Source: Actinomycetes bacterium (GTDB lineage: Bacteria; Actinomycetota; Actinomycetes; Propionibacteriales; Propionibacteriaceae). From it: a stretch of DNA of 37,652 nt. Location of the stretch: contig JAEVYS010000053.1 in NCBI GenBank assembly GCA_023392635.1, positions 1-37,652 on the forward strand. The letters run 5' to 3'. The notes under the pieces were generated by a model. The model worked only from the letters and a program-made list of their open reading frames with translations, was not told the DNA's origin and made no database searches. The position numbers and the translations under genes were made by a program. Of the stretch, positions 16,714-25,087 are shown in pieces. Numbering within the stretch: the first letter of the stretch is position 1; the number at the start of each line of letters is the position of its first letter.

Positions 16714-17823
16714 TCAGCCCTTGGTGAGCGGGCCGAGGGTCTTGTCGTTGGCGTACACCGTGGCGGCGTTGTCCTTGGTCACGATGACCGGCGGGATCAG
16801 GAAGGACGGGACGACCTTCACACCGTTGTTGTAGGACTTCTCGTCGTTGACCTCGGGCTTGCCACCGGACTGCAGGGCCTGGACCATCTTGATGGACTGG
16901 GCAACCAGCAGGTTGGTGTCCTTGAAGATGGTCGAGTACTGCTTGCCGGCCATGATCGACTTCACCGACTCCACCTCGGAGTCCTGGCCGGTGACCACCG
17001 GCAGCGGCTTGTTGGCGGCCTCCACCGAAGCCATGGCCGCGCGGGCCAGGGTGTCGTTCGGGGAGAGGATGCCGTCGAGGTCGGCCTTCTGGTAGAAGCC
17101 GGACAGCACGGTGTCCATGCGCTTCTGCGCGTTCTCGGCCTTCCAGCCCTGGGTGACGACCTGCTGGAAGCTGGTCTGCTTCGACAGGACGGTCAGGGTG
17201 CCGTCATCGATCTTCGGCTGCAGGACGCTCATGGCGCCGTCGAAGAACACCTTCGCGTTGTTGTCGTCGGGCGAACCGGCGAGCAGCTCGATGTTCCACT
17301 TCTTCTTGTCGCCCTTGCGGGCGGCGAGGCCGTCGAGCAGGGCCTGGCCCTGGAGCTGGCCGACCTTGTAGTTGTCGAAGGCGACGTAGTAGTCGACATC
17401 CGGGGTGTTGGTGAGCAGGCGGTCGTACGCGATCACCGTGATGCCGGCCTGCTTGGCCGCGGCGAGCTGGGTGCCCAGCTGGGAGCCGTCGATGGCGCCG
17501 ACGATCAGGACCTTGGCGCCCTTCTCGATCATGGCGGTGATCTGGTTCTGCTGCTCAGTCACGCCGCCGTTGGCGAACTGCACGGTGCCCTTGAAGCCGG
17601 CCTGGGTCAGGCCGTCGTTGAACAGCTGCTCGGCGAGTACCCAGTTCTCCGACGTCTTCTGCGGCATGGCGACGCCGATGACCGCATCCTTGGCGAAACC
17701 GGCGGCTGCGCCGGAGCCACTGCCACTCGCGGCCGGGGTCTCGGTGCGTCCCCCGCCACAACCGGTCAGAGCCAGAGCGCCCGCGGCCGCGAGCACAACC
17801 GCGGCCTTAGCGAACTTCTTCAT
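16714..17823 (-). CDS. chvE: ChvE-type monosaccharide-binding lipoprotein of ABC importer
   Basis: A 369-residue periplasmic-binding-protein-like lipoprotein. The signal peptide ends in LTGC, so Cys22 is the lipidation site, followed by a Gly/Ser/Ala linker. The mature domain is a type I sugar-binding fold with IGVAMPQKTSENW, VGAIDGSQLG, VIAYDRLL, the diagnostic LLAGSPDDNNAKVFFDGAMSVLQP (read in two parts) and VVTGQDSEVESVKSI. This matches ChvE, which binds glucose, galactose, arabinose and related sugars. ATG 17823 follows AGAGG. Last gene of the gguA-gguB-chvE operon, after a small stem-loop. The exact sugar is unknown. Confidence 0.92.
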   Translation of the reverse strand: MKKFAKAAVVLAAAGALALTGCGGGRTETPAASGSGSGAAAGFAKDAVIGVAMPQKTSENWVLAEQLFNDGLTQAGFKGTVQFANGGVTEQQNQITAMIEKGAKVLIVGAIDGSQLGTQLAAAKQAGITVIAYDRLLTNTPDVDYYVAFDNYKVGQLQGQALLDGLAARKGDKKKWNIELLAGSPDDNNAKVFFDGAMSVLQPKIDDGTLTVLSKQTSFQQVVTQGWKAENAQKRMDTVLSGFYQKADLDGILSPNDTLARAAMASVEAANKPLPVVTGQDSEVESVKSIMAGKQYSTIFKDTNLLVAQSIKMVQALQSGGKPEVNDEKSYNNGVKVVPSFLIPPVIVTKDNAATVYANDKTLGPLTKG

Positions 17824-17841
17824 CCCTACCTCTTTCTTGTT

Positions 17842-17865
17842 CCGGTAGCCAACCTGGCTCTCCGG
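17842..17865 (-). other. Intercistronic stem-loop between permease and binding-protein genes
   Basis: AGCCA/TGGCT (17847-17851/17855-17859) is flanked by CCGG on both sides, giving a compact stem-loop 19 bases upstream of the chvE ATG within a 93-bp gap. Such elements often protect the binding-protein mRNA and raise its yield. Confidence 0.4.
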
Positions 17866-17916
17866 TCCGCCCGGCCGCCCTGCGCGGTCGGGAAGTCTTC
17901 GTGGGTGGTCCGGGCG

Positions 17917-19191
17917 TCAGCGCAGCTCGCCCGGGTTGGCCGCCTGCTCCTCGAGCAGGGCGGTGTCGGTGGGCGTGGTCTCCGCGACCTTGCCCTGCTT
18001 GGAGAACAGGCCCGTGATCGAGGCCTGGCCCTGCCGCTTCTGCCACACGTCGAGGGCGACCGCGGCGAGCAGCACCGCGCCCTTGATCATCTGGGTGACG
18101 TCGGAGCCGGCGCTCATCAGCTGCAGGCCGTTGTTCAGCACGGCCATCACCAGGCCACCGATGATCGACCCGATCACCGTGCCGACACCGCCGGAGACCG
18201 CGGCGCCACCGATGAACACGGCGGCGATCGCGTCGAGCTCCCAGCCGACGCCGTCGAACGGGCCGGACGCGGTGGAGCGGCCGACGAACATGATGCCGGC
18301 GAACGCCGAGAGCACCGACATGTTCAGCATGACCAGGAAGTACGTCTTGCGGGTGTTGACGCCGGACAGTTCCGCGGCCAGCCGGTTGCCGCCGACGGCG
18401 TAGATGTGGCGTCCGGTGACGGTGCGCTGGGTGATGAAGCTGTAGATGATCACCAGGACGACCAGGACCAGGCCCGGCACCGGGAAGGACGAGCCCGGAC
18501 GGCCCGTGCCGAACATCCAGGTCAGCCAGCCGACCACGACCACCAGCAGCGCGATGCGGGTCATCGTCACCCAGAACGGGGGCACCTCGGCCTTGATCCT
18601 GATCAGGGCCTGCCGCTGGCGCAGCTGCAGCCACACCAGGGCCGCGATCGTCAGCAGGCCGAGCAGCAAGGTGGAGTTGTTCATGCCCGTGTTGGGCCCC
18701 CACTCGGGCAGGTAGCCGTTGCCGAGGAACTGGAAGTCCTTGGGCACCGGGACGGTCAGGCTCTTGCCGACGAACTGGTTGGCCCCGCGGAAGAACATGT
18801 AACCGGCCAGGGTCACGATGAAGCCGGGGATGCCCATGTAGGCGACCCAGAAGCCCTGGATCGCGCCGCAGATGGCGCCGATCACCAGGCCCAGCAGGAT
18901 GCCGGCCCACCACGGGATGCCCCAGTCACGCATAGCGATGGCCACGACGATGCCGACGAAGGCAGCCACGGAGCCCACCGAGAGGTCGATGTGGCCGATC
19001 ACGATGACCATCACCATGCCGATGGCCAGCACGAGCACGTAGCTGTTGCCGTTCAGCAGGTTCATCATGTTCGTCGGCGTGATCACCAGGCCGCCGGTCA
19101 TCAGGTGGAAGAAGATCGCCAGAGCCACCAGCACGAACAGCATGCCGAACTGGCGCAGGCTGCCACCGAACAGATTCTTCAGAGCTTCCAT
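17917..19191 (-). CDS. gguB: GguB-type sugar ABC transporter permease
   Basis: A 424-residue polytopic membrane protein of the ribose/xylose permease family (BPD_transp_2). It shows about ten hydrophobic segments, the motif GHIDLSVGS (near residue 66) typical of this class, GIPGFIVTLAGYMFFRG, a longer central insertion with KAEVPPFW, and NTRKTYFLVMLNMSVLSAFAGI leading to GGVGTVIGSIIGG (read in parts). The length of just over 400 residues fits GguB/XylH rather than shorter RbsC. ATG 19191 has GGGGGAT upstream; 16 bp after the gguA stop. The C-terminal 30 residues are polar and variable. Confidence 0.92.
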   Translation of the reverse strand: MEALKNLFGGSLRQFGMLFVLVALAIFFHLMTGGLVITPTNMMNLLNGNSYVLVLAIGMVMVIVIGHIDLSVGSVAAFVGIVVAIAMRDWGIPWWAGILLGLVIGAICGAIQGFWVAYMGIPGFIVTLAGYMFFRGANQFVGKSLTVPVPKDFQFLGNGYLPEWGPNTGMNNSTLLLGLLTIAALVWLQLRQRQALIRIKAEVPPFWVTMTRIALLVVVVGWLTWMFGTGRPGSSFPVPGLVLVVLVIIYSFITQRTVTGRHIYAVGGNRLAAELSGVNTRKTYFLVMLNMSVLSAFAGIMFVGRSTASGPFDGVGWELDAIAAVFIGGAAVSGGVGTVIGSIIGGLVMAVLNNGLQLMSAGSDVTQMIKGAVLLAAVALDVWQKRQGQASITGLFSKQGKVAETTPTDTALLEEQAANPGELR

Positions 19192-19207
19192 GTCTATCCC
19201 CCTGGCC

Positions 19208-20767
19208 TCAGGCCGCGTTCTTGCTGGTGTTCGGAATGAGCGTCATCAGGCGCATCAGGTTCTCCTGGGTGGCCTCGGCCACGTCGAGGCAGCCGGTGAT
19301 CGCGCCCTGGCTGACCGTGTAGATGCGGTCGCACGTGCCGAGAAGTTCGGGCAGCTCGGAGCTGATCATCATGATCGCCTTGCCCTGGTCGGCGAGCGCG
19401 TTCATGATTCCGTACATCTCGTACTTGGCGCCGACGTCGATGCCGCGGGTCGGCTCGTCGAGGATCAGCACCTCGGGCTCGGTGAACAGCCACTTCGCGA
19501 CCACCACCTTCTGCTGGTTGCCGCCCGACAGCTTGATCACCCCCTCGTTGACCGTGGGCGTCTTGATCCGCAGTTCCCTGCGGTACTTCTCGGCTGCGGT
19601 GAACTCGGCGTTGCGGTCGACCACCCCGTTGGGCGAGATCTGCTGCAACTCCGCGGACACCACCGTGGTGCGGATGTCATCCAGCAGGTTCAGCCCCAGC
19701 ACCTTGCGGTCCTCGGTGACGTAGGCGATGCCGAGCTCGATGGCCTGCTCGACGTTCCTCGGCGCGATCTCCTTGCCGTCCAGGAAGATCTGCCCCTTCT
19801 GGTAGACGCCGTAGGACCGTCCGAACAGCGAGCGGGCCAGCTCGGTGCGTCCGGCGCCCATCAGTCCCGCGAACCCGACGATCTCACCCCGCCGGATGTG
19901 GAAGCTCGATCCCTTGCAGACGAGCCGGTCGGTGATCTCGGGGTGGCGGATCGTCCAGTCCTTCACCTCGAACATGACCTCGCCGATGTGCGGGGTGTGG
20001 TCCGGGTAGCGGGACGTGAGCTCCCGCCCGACCATGCCGCGGATCAGCCGGTCCTCGTCGACCCGCTCGCCCTCGGGCACCTCGATCGTCTCCACGCTCT
20101 TGCCGTCGCGGATGATCGTGATCGAGTCGGCGATGGCTGCGATCTCGTTCAGCTTGTGGCTGATCATGATGCAGGTGATGCCGTGGCTCTTGAACTCCCT
20201 GATCAGGTCCAGCAGGTGTGCCGAGTCGGTCTCGTTGAGCGCGGCGGTGGGCTCGTCGAGGATCAGCAGCTTCACGTCCTTGCTGATCGCCTTGGCGATC
20301 TCGACCAGCTGCTGCTTGCCCACGCCGATGCTCTTGATCTGCGTGTCGGGGTCGTCCTGCAGGCCCACGCGGGCCATCAGCTCACGCGCGCGCTGGCGCG
20401 CCTGGACCCAGTCCACGCCGAACCGTCCCCTGACCTCGTTGCCGAGGAAGATGTTCTCCGTGATGGACAGTTCCGGGATCAGCGCCAGTTCCTGGTGGAT
20501 GATCACGATGCCGGCGTGCTCGCTCTGCCGGATGTTCGCGAACGTGGCCAGCTGCCCGTCGTAGAAGATCTCGCCGCCGTAGGTGCCGTGCGGGTGCACA
20601 CCGGACAGCACCTTCATCAGCGTCGACTTGCCCGCACCGTTCTCGCCGCAGATGGCGTGGATCTCGCCCCGGTGCACGCGCAACGACACACCGTCGAGGG
20701 CCTTCACACCGGGGAACTCCTTGGAGATGTTCCTCATCTCCAGGATCAGGTCGGACTCGCTGGCCAA
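19208..20767 (-). CDS. gguA: GguA-type sugar ABC transporter ATPase (two ABC domains)
   Basis: A 519-residue tandem ABC ATPase energising monosaccharide import. Domain 1 has Walker A GENGAGKST (near residue 40), GVHPHGTYGGEI typical of XylG/GguA, signature VGKQQLVEIAKA and Walker B LLILDEPTAAL. Domain 2 has the degenerate Walker A GLMGAGRTELARS, the signature LSGGNQQKVVVAKW and Walker B VLILDEPTRGID. The start is TTG 20767, supported by GGAGGGGAG just upstream. First gene of the importer operon, with a near-consensus promoter at 20862-20890 and the ROK gene divergent. Confidence 0.93.
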   Translation of the reverse strand: MASESDLILEMRNISKEFPGVKALDGVSLRVHRGEIHAICGENGAGKSTLMKVLSGVHPHGTYGGEIFYDGQLATFANIRQSEHAGIVIIHQELALIPELSITENIFLGNEVRGRFGVDWVQARQRARELMARVGLQDDPDTQIKSIGVGKQQLVEIAKAISKDVKLLILDEPTAALNETDSAHLLDLIREFKSHGITCIMISHKLNEIAAIADSITIIRDGKSVETIEVPEGERVDEDRLIRGMVGRELTSRYPDHTPHIGEVMFEVKDWTIRHPEITDRLVCKGSSFHIRRGEIVGFAGLMGAGRTELARSLFGRSYGVYQKGQIFLDGKEIAPRNVEQAIELGIAYVTEDRKVLGLNLLDDIRTTVVSAELQQISPNGVVDRNAEFTAAEKYRRELRIKTPTVNEGVIKLSGGNQQKVVVAKWLFTEPEVLILDEPTRGIDVGAKYEMYGIMNALADQGKAIMMISSELPELLGTCDRIYTVSQGAITGCLDVAEATQENLMRLMTLIPNTSKNAA

Positions 20768-20861
20768 CTCTCCCCTCCGAGCTTCTGGTGGCGCGTGCCA
20801 CCGGTCGACGACGCTGTACGCGGGCAGGTTTCACCGGCACCGGTATGACCAACCAAACCGC

Positions 20862-20890
20862 AGATTAGGGAGGCCATTTCACGCTGTCAA
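20862..20890 (-). promoter_or_regulatory. Near-consensus promoter of the gguA-gguB-chvE operon
   Basis: On the minus strand TTGACA (20890-20885) and TAATCT (20867-20862) are exactly 17 bp apart, a near-ideal housekeeping-sigma promoter. The -35 box abuts the outer arm of the nested palindrome (20892-20900), so a bound repressor would occlude it. Confidence 0.75.
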
Positions 20891-20891
20891 C

Positions 20892-20969
20892 GGTCGTTTC
20901 CGCCTCGTTATCGAATCGTTTTCATTCCATGATCGGTGGAAAACGCCATGGATGGCCGTTGAAACGACC
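20892..20969. promoter_or_regulatory. Concentric nested palindrome, likely ROK operator
   Basis: Outer arms GGTCGTTTC (20892-20900) and GAAACGACC (20961-20969) and inner arms CGTTTTC (20917-20923) and GAAAACG (20939-20945) are both perfect inverted repeats, centred within half a base of 20931. The CGTTTY half-sites recur about 22 bp apart on each side, two helical turns. The array spans the divergent promoters of gguA and the ROK gene. Confidence 0.65.
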
Positions 20970-20987
20970 CACGACGGGGCCTATGCT
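20959..20987 (+). promoter_or_regulatory. Promoter of the ROK gene, leaderless layout
   Basis: TTGAAA (20959-20964) and TATGCT (20982-20987) are 17 bp apart. The ATG at 20995 begins seven bases after the -10 box, the geometry of a leaderless mRNA. The -35 overlaps the outer operator arm GAAACGACC. Confidence 0.65.
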
Positions 20988-20994
20988 CCTACCC

Positions 20995-22149
20995 ATGTCG
21001 CCGTCGACAGTGCGTCCGTCACTGCGGGACCGGACCCGGGACGAAGTGTTCGCGCTCATTCGCGACCACCGGGACGTGACACGCTCAGCGCTGGTCGAAC
21101 TGACCGGGCTCCCGAGCAGCACCGTGGGGCATGCGGTGGCGCGGCTGCTCGCCGAGGGACGGATCACCGAGTCGGCGATGACGGCCAAGGGGCCGGGCTC
21201 CGGCAGCGGACGGCCCGGCTCGATCCTCAACGCCGTCGCGTCCACGACGCGCACCGGGGCCATCGACTTCGGCCACCAGCACCTCTCGGTGGGTCTCGGC
21301 GACGACACCGGGGAGCTCATCGACGAGGTCCGGATCGCGCTCAACGTCGACCGTGACCCGGCCGAGGGGCTGAACGCGGCAGCACGCCTGCTCGAACAGC
21401 TGTGCGAGCGTCATGGAGTCACCTCGCTGGCCTGCGTCGCGGCCGGCGTCACGGGCCCGGTCGAGGAGACCACGGGACTGGTGTGCTCCACGACGACCCT
21501 GTCCAACTGGGCCGGGATGTACCCGGCGAAGGAACTCCAGACCCGGCTGGGCGTGCCGGCGATGGTGTGCAACGACGCGAGCGTCGGCGCACTGGGTGAG
21601 CTCCACCGAGGTTCGGGTCGCGGCCACCGCGACTTCCTCTACATCAAGGCGTCCCACGGCATCGGCGCCGGTCTCGTGGTCAACGGCCAGCTCTACCAGG
21701 GCGGCTCGGGCTTCGCGGGCGAGATCGGCCACATCATCATCGCTGGACGGCCCGAGCTGTGCCGGTGCGGCAACCGCGGCTGCCTCGAAGCGGTCATCTC
21801 CGTGCCCACCGTCCGGCAGCAGCTCAGCCACACCCACCCCCATCTCGACGTGGGGTCCATCGACCTGGCCACCCTGGACGACCCGATCTCCACCCGCATC
21901 CTGAACGAGGCCGGCCGCTCGCTGGGCGGGGTGCTGGCGGGGCTGTGCGACCTGTTCAACCCGACCGCGCTCATCATCGGTGGCGAACTCGGCGCCGGGA
22001 GGCCGCTGATCGACGGCGTCCGCGCCTCGGTCAACCGGTTCGCGCAGCCCTCGACGACCAGCGTGGTCCAGGTCGTCGCCGCCGGCCTCGGCCGGCGCGC
22101 CGAACTCGTCGGCGCCGCACAGCTGGCGAGCGCACTGGCCCGCGCCTGA
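20995..22149 (+). CDS. ROK-family transcriptional regulator
   Basis: A 384-residue regulator with an N-terminal winged helix (about residues 8-62: TRDEVFALIRDHRDVTRSAL then LPSSTVGHAVARLL) and a C-terminal sugar-kinase-like ROK domain. The ROK zinc motif reads CRCGNRGCLEAV; GAIDFG, CNDASVGALGE and GGSGFAGEIGHI are family segments. It probably represses the divergent gguA operon and itself until a sugar binds. ATG 20995 is preferred because the -10 box TATGCT ends seven bases before it (leaderless). Upstream in-frame ATGs at 20929 and 20983 would lie within the operator or promoter. Confidence 0.9.
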   Translation: MSPSTVRPSLRDRTRDEVFALIRDHRDVTRSALVELTGLPSSTVGHAVARLLAEGRITESAMTAKGPGSGSGRPGSILNAVASTTRTGAIDFGHQHLSVGLGDDTGELIDEVRIALNVDRDPAEGLNAAARLLEQLCERHGVTSLACVAAGVTGPVEETTGLVCSTTTLSNWAGMYPAKELQTRLGVPAMVCNDASVGALGELHRGSGRGHRDFLYIKASHGIGAGLVVNGQLYQGGSGFAGEIGHIIIAGRPELCRCGNRGCLEAVISVPTVRQQLSHTHPHLDVGSIDLATLDDPISTRILNEAGRSLGGVLAGLCDLFNPTALIIGGELGAGRPLIDGVRASVNRFAQPSTTSVVQVVAAGLGRRAELVGAAQLASALARA

Positions 22150-22197
22150 CCGGCGTCCCTTCCGGCGGGAGTCCCGGTTCGCGGCCGACGTCCCGGG

Positions 22198-23058
22198 TCA
22201 GCGGACGGCGAGCCCGCGGCGGCGTCGCAGGCTTCGTGAGGCGGCGCTGAACGCCGTGTCGGCGAGCATCCCGACCACGAGGATCACGAGCATGTAGGCC
22301 AGCAGGCCGGCCGCGTCGCCGAACTCCTGGGCGAAGGCCAGCCGGTTACCCAGCGCTACCGCACCGGGGATGACGACCAGCAACTCGCCCGCCATCAGCG
22401 ACCGCCATGCGAAGGCCCAGCCCTGGTTCAGGCCACTGACATATGCAGGGAGCGCGGCCGGGATGACGATGAACCGGTACAGCCGCCACCCCTGCGCGCC
22501 GAGCACCTTGCCCAGCCGGAAGTAGGCGGGCGGCACGTGGTCGACGCCACTCAGCACGCCGTTCGCGATGCTGGGCGCCGCACCGAGGATCACGACGAAA
22601 AGGATCGCCTGCTCCCCCAGCCCCAGCAGCAGGATCGCCAGCGGGAACCAGACCACGCTGGGCATGGTCTGCAGGCCGGTGACGAGTGAACCGATCGCTG
22701 CCCGCAGCAGTTCGGACCGCGCCGCGGCCAGGCCGATGACGGTGCCGATCCCGACGGCCAGCGCGAAACCGGCGAGCGCGCGGAGAAGGGTGCGTCCCAG
22801 CGCCTGCCAGAACAGTGGCTCGGTGGCGAGGCGGCCCAGTTCACCGATCACGGTGAGCGGCCCGGGCAGCAGGTACTGGGGCCGCCAGCCGCTGAGCACC
22901 ACGAGCTGCCAGGCCCCGAGGAAGATGACCACGGCCAGCAGGACGGGCAGCGGACCGCGCGCCCAGCGGGACCGATCGGGACGCCGCCGGACGACGACCT
23001 CCTCGTCGCCCGCGACGTCGGCGGCCTCGTCAGATCGTGAAGTAGTCGGCGTCGTCAT
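22198..23058 (-). CDS. SsuC/TauC-type ABC transporter permease
   Basis: A 286-residue inner-membrane permease of the nitrate/sulfonate/taurine family (BPD_transp_1). A polar N-terminal tail of about 35 residues precedes six hydrophobic segments. The EAA-like loop reads VLGAQGWRLYRFIVIPAALPAYVSGL when taken in parts, and the family segment TMPSVVWFPLAILLLGLGEQ is present. ATG 23058 lies inside the ATPase gene (29-bp overlap), indicating tight coupling. Last gene of the operon. Substrate class (sulfonate-like) is inferred from family and from the cysteine leader upstream. Confidence 0.9.
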   Translation of the reverse strand: MTTPTTSRSDEAADVAGDEEVVVRRRPDRSRWARGPLPVLLAVVIFLGAWQLVVLSGWRPQYLLPGPLTVIGELGRLATEPLFWQALGRTLLRALAGFALAVGIGTVIGLAAARSELLRAAIGSLVTGLQTMPSVVWFPLAILLLGLGEQAILFVVILGAAPSIANGVLSGVDHVPPAYFRLGKVLGAQGWRLYRFIVIPAALPAYVSGLNQGWAFAWRSLMAGELLVVIPGAVALGNRLAFAQEFGDAAGLLAYMLVILVVGMLADTAFSAASRSLRRRRGLAVR

Positions 23059-23830
23059 GGTCGGCCACCTCCTCGCGCAGTCGTCGGGTGAGGTCGGCGG
23101 CCATCGCCACCACGGGACCCTGGTCCATCAGGCGCGGCCGGGGCAGGTCGTTGGGCTGGGTGTGGATCACGCGTCCGGGACGGGACCCCATCAGGATCGA
23201 GCGGTCCGCGAGCCGCACGGCCTCACGGACGTTGTGCGTGACCAGGACGACGGTGAACCCCGACTCCAGCCACAAGCGCTCGATCAGGTCGTGCATCTGG
23301 TCCCGGGTCATCGCGTCGAGCGCGCCGAACGGCTCGTCCATCAGCACGATCGCCGCCTCCTGCGCCAGCACCCTGGCCAGCGCGACGCGCTGCCGCATGC
23401 CGCCGGAGAGTTCGTGCGGGCGCTTGTCCGCGTGCCGGGCCAGCTTGACCCTTCCGAGCAGCTCCCGGGCCTTCCCGCGGCGTTCGGCCTTGTCCACGCC
23501 TCGAAGGCGCAGGGCGAGTTCCACGTTCTGGGCAGCGGTCAGCCACGGCAGCAGGTTGCTCTCCTGGAACATCAGCGCGACGCCGCCACCGGCCGTGACC
23601 GTGCCGGACGTCGGCTGCTCGAGGCCCGCCGCCACGGCCAGCATCGTGGACTTGCCGCACCCCGAGCCGCCCACGACGGCCACGAACTCGCCGGGCCGGA
23701 TGTCGACGTCCACGCCGTCGAGCGCGACCACCCGGTCGCGGTCCCGGCCGAACACCTTGCCCACGCCGGACAGCCGCAGCCGCCCCCGGGCGTCGGGGGC
23801 GGCAGCGGTGAGGGTCGCGTCGGGGCTCAC
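23030..23830 (-). CDS. SsuB/TauB-type ABC transporter ATPase
   Basis: A 266-residue ATPase: Walker A GGSGCGKST (near residue 54), Q-loop MFQESNLLPWLT, signature LSGGMRQRVALARVL, Walker B IVLMDEPFGALDAMTR and switch His in LVTHNVREAVRLAD. These are typical of nitrate/sulfonate/taurine importers. The start is GTG 23830, overlapping the binding-protein stop by four bases (GTGA), so the longer in-frame extension is rejected. Energises import with the permease downstream. Confidence 0.93.
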   Translation of the reverse strand: MSPDATLTAAAPDARGRLRLSGVGKVFGRDRDRVVALDGVDVDIRPGEFVAVVGGSGCGKSTMLAVAAGLEQPTSGTVTAGGGVALMFQESNLLPWLTAAQNVELALRLRGVDKAERRGKARELLGRVKLARHADKRPHELSGGMRQRVALARVLAQEAAIVLMDEPFGALDAMTRDQMHDLIERLWLESGFTVVLVTHNVREAVRLADRSILMGSRPGRVIHTQPNDLPRPRLMDQGPVVAMAADLTRRLREEVADHDDADYFTI

Positions 23831-24879
23831 GAACCGACCGGCTGACGGCCGCGCGCCGAGAGCGCGTCGTTCAGCGCGGTGAGGTCCCACAGCTTGGCGA
23901 AGCCGTCGGTCGGCTTGTTGGGCAGGAGTCCCACGGCAGCGGCGTGGTCGGCCGACTGCTTCAGGGTCGCAGCGAGCGGATCGAACGTGAACTCGAGGTT
24001 CTTCCAGGACGCCTTGAGGCTGTCGGCGGTCGTGTCCTGCCCCGTGATCCGGGTGATCTGGGCCGCCACCGCCTCCTGTGCCTTCGCCGGCTCCTTGGTG
24101 ATCTCGTCGAGCGCGTCGAGGTGCGCCTCGATGAAGGCCCGGATGGCGTCGGGGTGCTGCTGAACGAACGCTGTGCGGGCGATCACGTTCGTGGTCACGA
24201 ACCTGCCCCCCGGCCACAACGACTTCTCGTCCACCAACACCCTGCCGCCGGCGGCGACCAGCTTGGACGCGTAGGGCTCAGGGACCCAGGCACCGTCGAT
24301 CGCGCCGGTGCTGAAGGCCTGGACGGCCGCGGAGTTGGCCTGCGGCAGGATCGACACGTCCCCGCCGCCGTTCTCGTCAGCGGTCAGGTTCTGCTGCTTG
24401 AGCCAGTACCGCAGGGCGATGTCCTGGGTGTTGCCGAGCTGCGGGGTGGCGAGCCTCTTCCCCTTGAGCTGGGCCGGGCTGGTGATCGCCGGCTTCACCA
24501 CGAGGAATGCGCCGCCCGAGGTCGAGCCGGCGATGACGCGGATGCCGTCCCCCTGGCTCTGGATGTACGCCGTCACCGTCGGGTTGGGTCCGATGTAACT
24601 GATGTCGAGGGAGCCGCTCAGGATGGCCTGGATGACGTCCGGACCGGCGTTGAACGACTTGGTGCTGACCTTGAGGTTGAGGCTGCCGAAGCGGTGGGCG
24701 AACGCGCCCTCGGCGTCGGCCACGAGGCCCGGCGCATGCGTCAGGTTGGGGAAGTAGCCGATGTTCACCTGCTCGATGGGGGCGGCCCCCGACGCCGAGC
24801 CCGCGCAGCCGGTGAGCAGCATCGCGAGGCCGGTGAGGGCGGCCGCGAAGGCGGCCGGTCTGGGTCGGTGCTTCGTCAT
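23827..24879 (-). CDS. SsuA/TauA-type substrate-binding lipoprotein
   Basis: A 350-residue extracytoplasmic binding protein, lipidated at the Cys of LLTGC after the signal peptide. The mature protein shows VNIGYFPNLTHAPGLVA, DISYIGPNPTVTAYI, LKGKRLATPQLGNTQDIAL and GAWVPEPYASKL, the layout of aliphatic sulfonate or taurine binding proteins. ATG 24879 follows AGGAG at a 7-base spacing; an upstream extension to 24942 is disfavoured. The ribosome site lies within the small palindrome GGAGAACTCC, so it may be hidden in RNA structure. Controlled, by inference, by the cysteine leader at 24994-25071. Confidence 0.92.
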   Translation of the reverse strand: MTKHRPRPAAFAAALTGLAMLLTGCAGSASGAAPIEQVNIGYFPNLTHAPGLVADAEGAFAHRFGSLNLKVSTKSFNAGPDVIQAILSGSLDISYIGPNPTVTAYIQSQGDGIRVIAGSTSGGAFLVVKPAITSPAQLKGKRLATPQLGNTQDIALRYWLKQQNLTADENGGGDVSILPQANSAAVQAFSTGAIDGAWVPEPYASKLVAAGGRVLVDEKSLWPGGRFVTTNVIARTAFVQQHPDAIRAFIEAHLDALDEITKEPAKAQEAVAAQITRITGQDTTADSLKASWKNLEFTFDPLAATLKQSADHAAAVGLLPNKPTDGFAKLWDLTALNDALSARGRQPVGS

Positions 24880-24912
24880 GGGAGTTCTCCTGGAACCTGT
24901 CTCTTGGGGCTG

Positions 24913-24970
24913 GGCCCGGCACGCACAGGGCTCCGGAGACACGAATGCCGGGCCTGCACGGGCCCGGCAT
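24913..24970 (-). promoter_or_regulatory. Alternative hairpins in the leader RNA (attenuator-like)
   Basis: In the minus-strand transcript, segment A ATGCCGGGCC (24970-24961) pairs perfectly with B GGCCCGGCAT (24954-24945). Segment C TGCCGGGCC (24921-24913) can instead pair with nine bases of B. A:B and B:C are mutually exclusive. The leader stop codon lies 24 bases before A, close enough for ribosome position to decide the fold. No terminal U-run was seen, so control may be at translation or Rho access. Confidence 0.55.
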
Positions 24971-24993
24971 GGTGAGAAGTCGCTGGGCTCGTT

Positions 24994-25071
24994 TCAGCTC
25001 CGGCAACACATCTGGACGCGCGACCCGGCCGCGCCGACGAGCGGCGCGGGGGTGAGGTGGCGTCCGGACAT
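24994..25071 (-). CDS. Cysteine-rich leader peptide (attenuator uORF)
   Basis: A 25-codon ORF beginning MSGRHLTPAP and ending QMCCRS-stop, 114 bp upstream of the binding-protein gene. Tandem Cys codons (TGT TGC) close to the stop are the hallmark of actinobacterial cysteine-responsive leader ORFs found before sulfur-assimilation genes, and the basic-His-Leu start also recalls annotated leader peptides. ATG 25071 starts seven bases after an extended -10 (TGC-TAGTTT), implying leaderless translation. Cysteine scarcity would stall ribosomes at the Cys codons and change folding of the downstream hairpins. The ORF is seen directly; the mechanism is inferred. Confidence 0.75.
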   Translation of the reverse strand: MSGRHLTPAPLVGAAGSRVQMCCRS

Positions 25072-25078
25072 GGCGGAG

Positions 25079-25087
25079 AAACTAGCA
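25079..25087 (-). promoter_or_regulatory. Extended -10 promoter of the leader peptide and importer operon
   Basis: On the minus strand TGC-TAGTTT (25087-25079) is an extended -10 element with seven bases to the leader ATG at 25071. The -35 region (TTCGCC, 25107-25102) is poor, as is common with extended -10 promoters. Confidence 0.55.

Noticed and set aside
16666..19239. An 857-codon open frame on the plus strand opposite chvE and gguB
   Set aside because: Reads antisense to two well-supported transporter genes; composition is Leu/Val/Asp/His/Gln-rich with no family motif, and it runs through the terminator and operon gap.
24880..25071. A SAM riboswitch or T-box upstream of the sulfonate-type operon
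   Set aside because: No recognisable S-box core or T-box sequence was seen; the Cys-Cys ORF with alternative hairpins explains the leader better.
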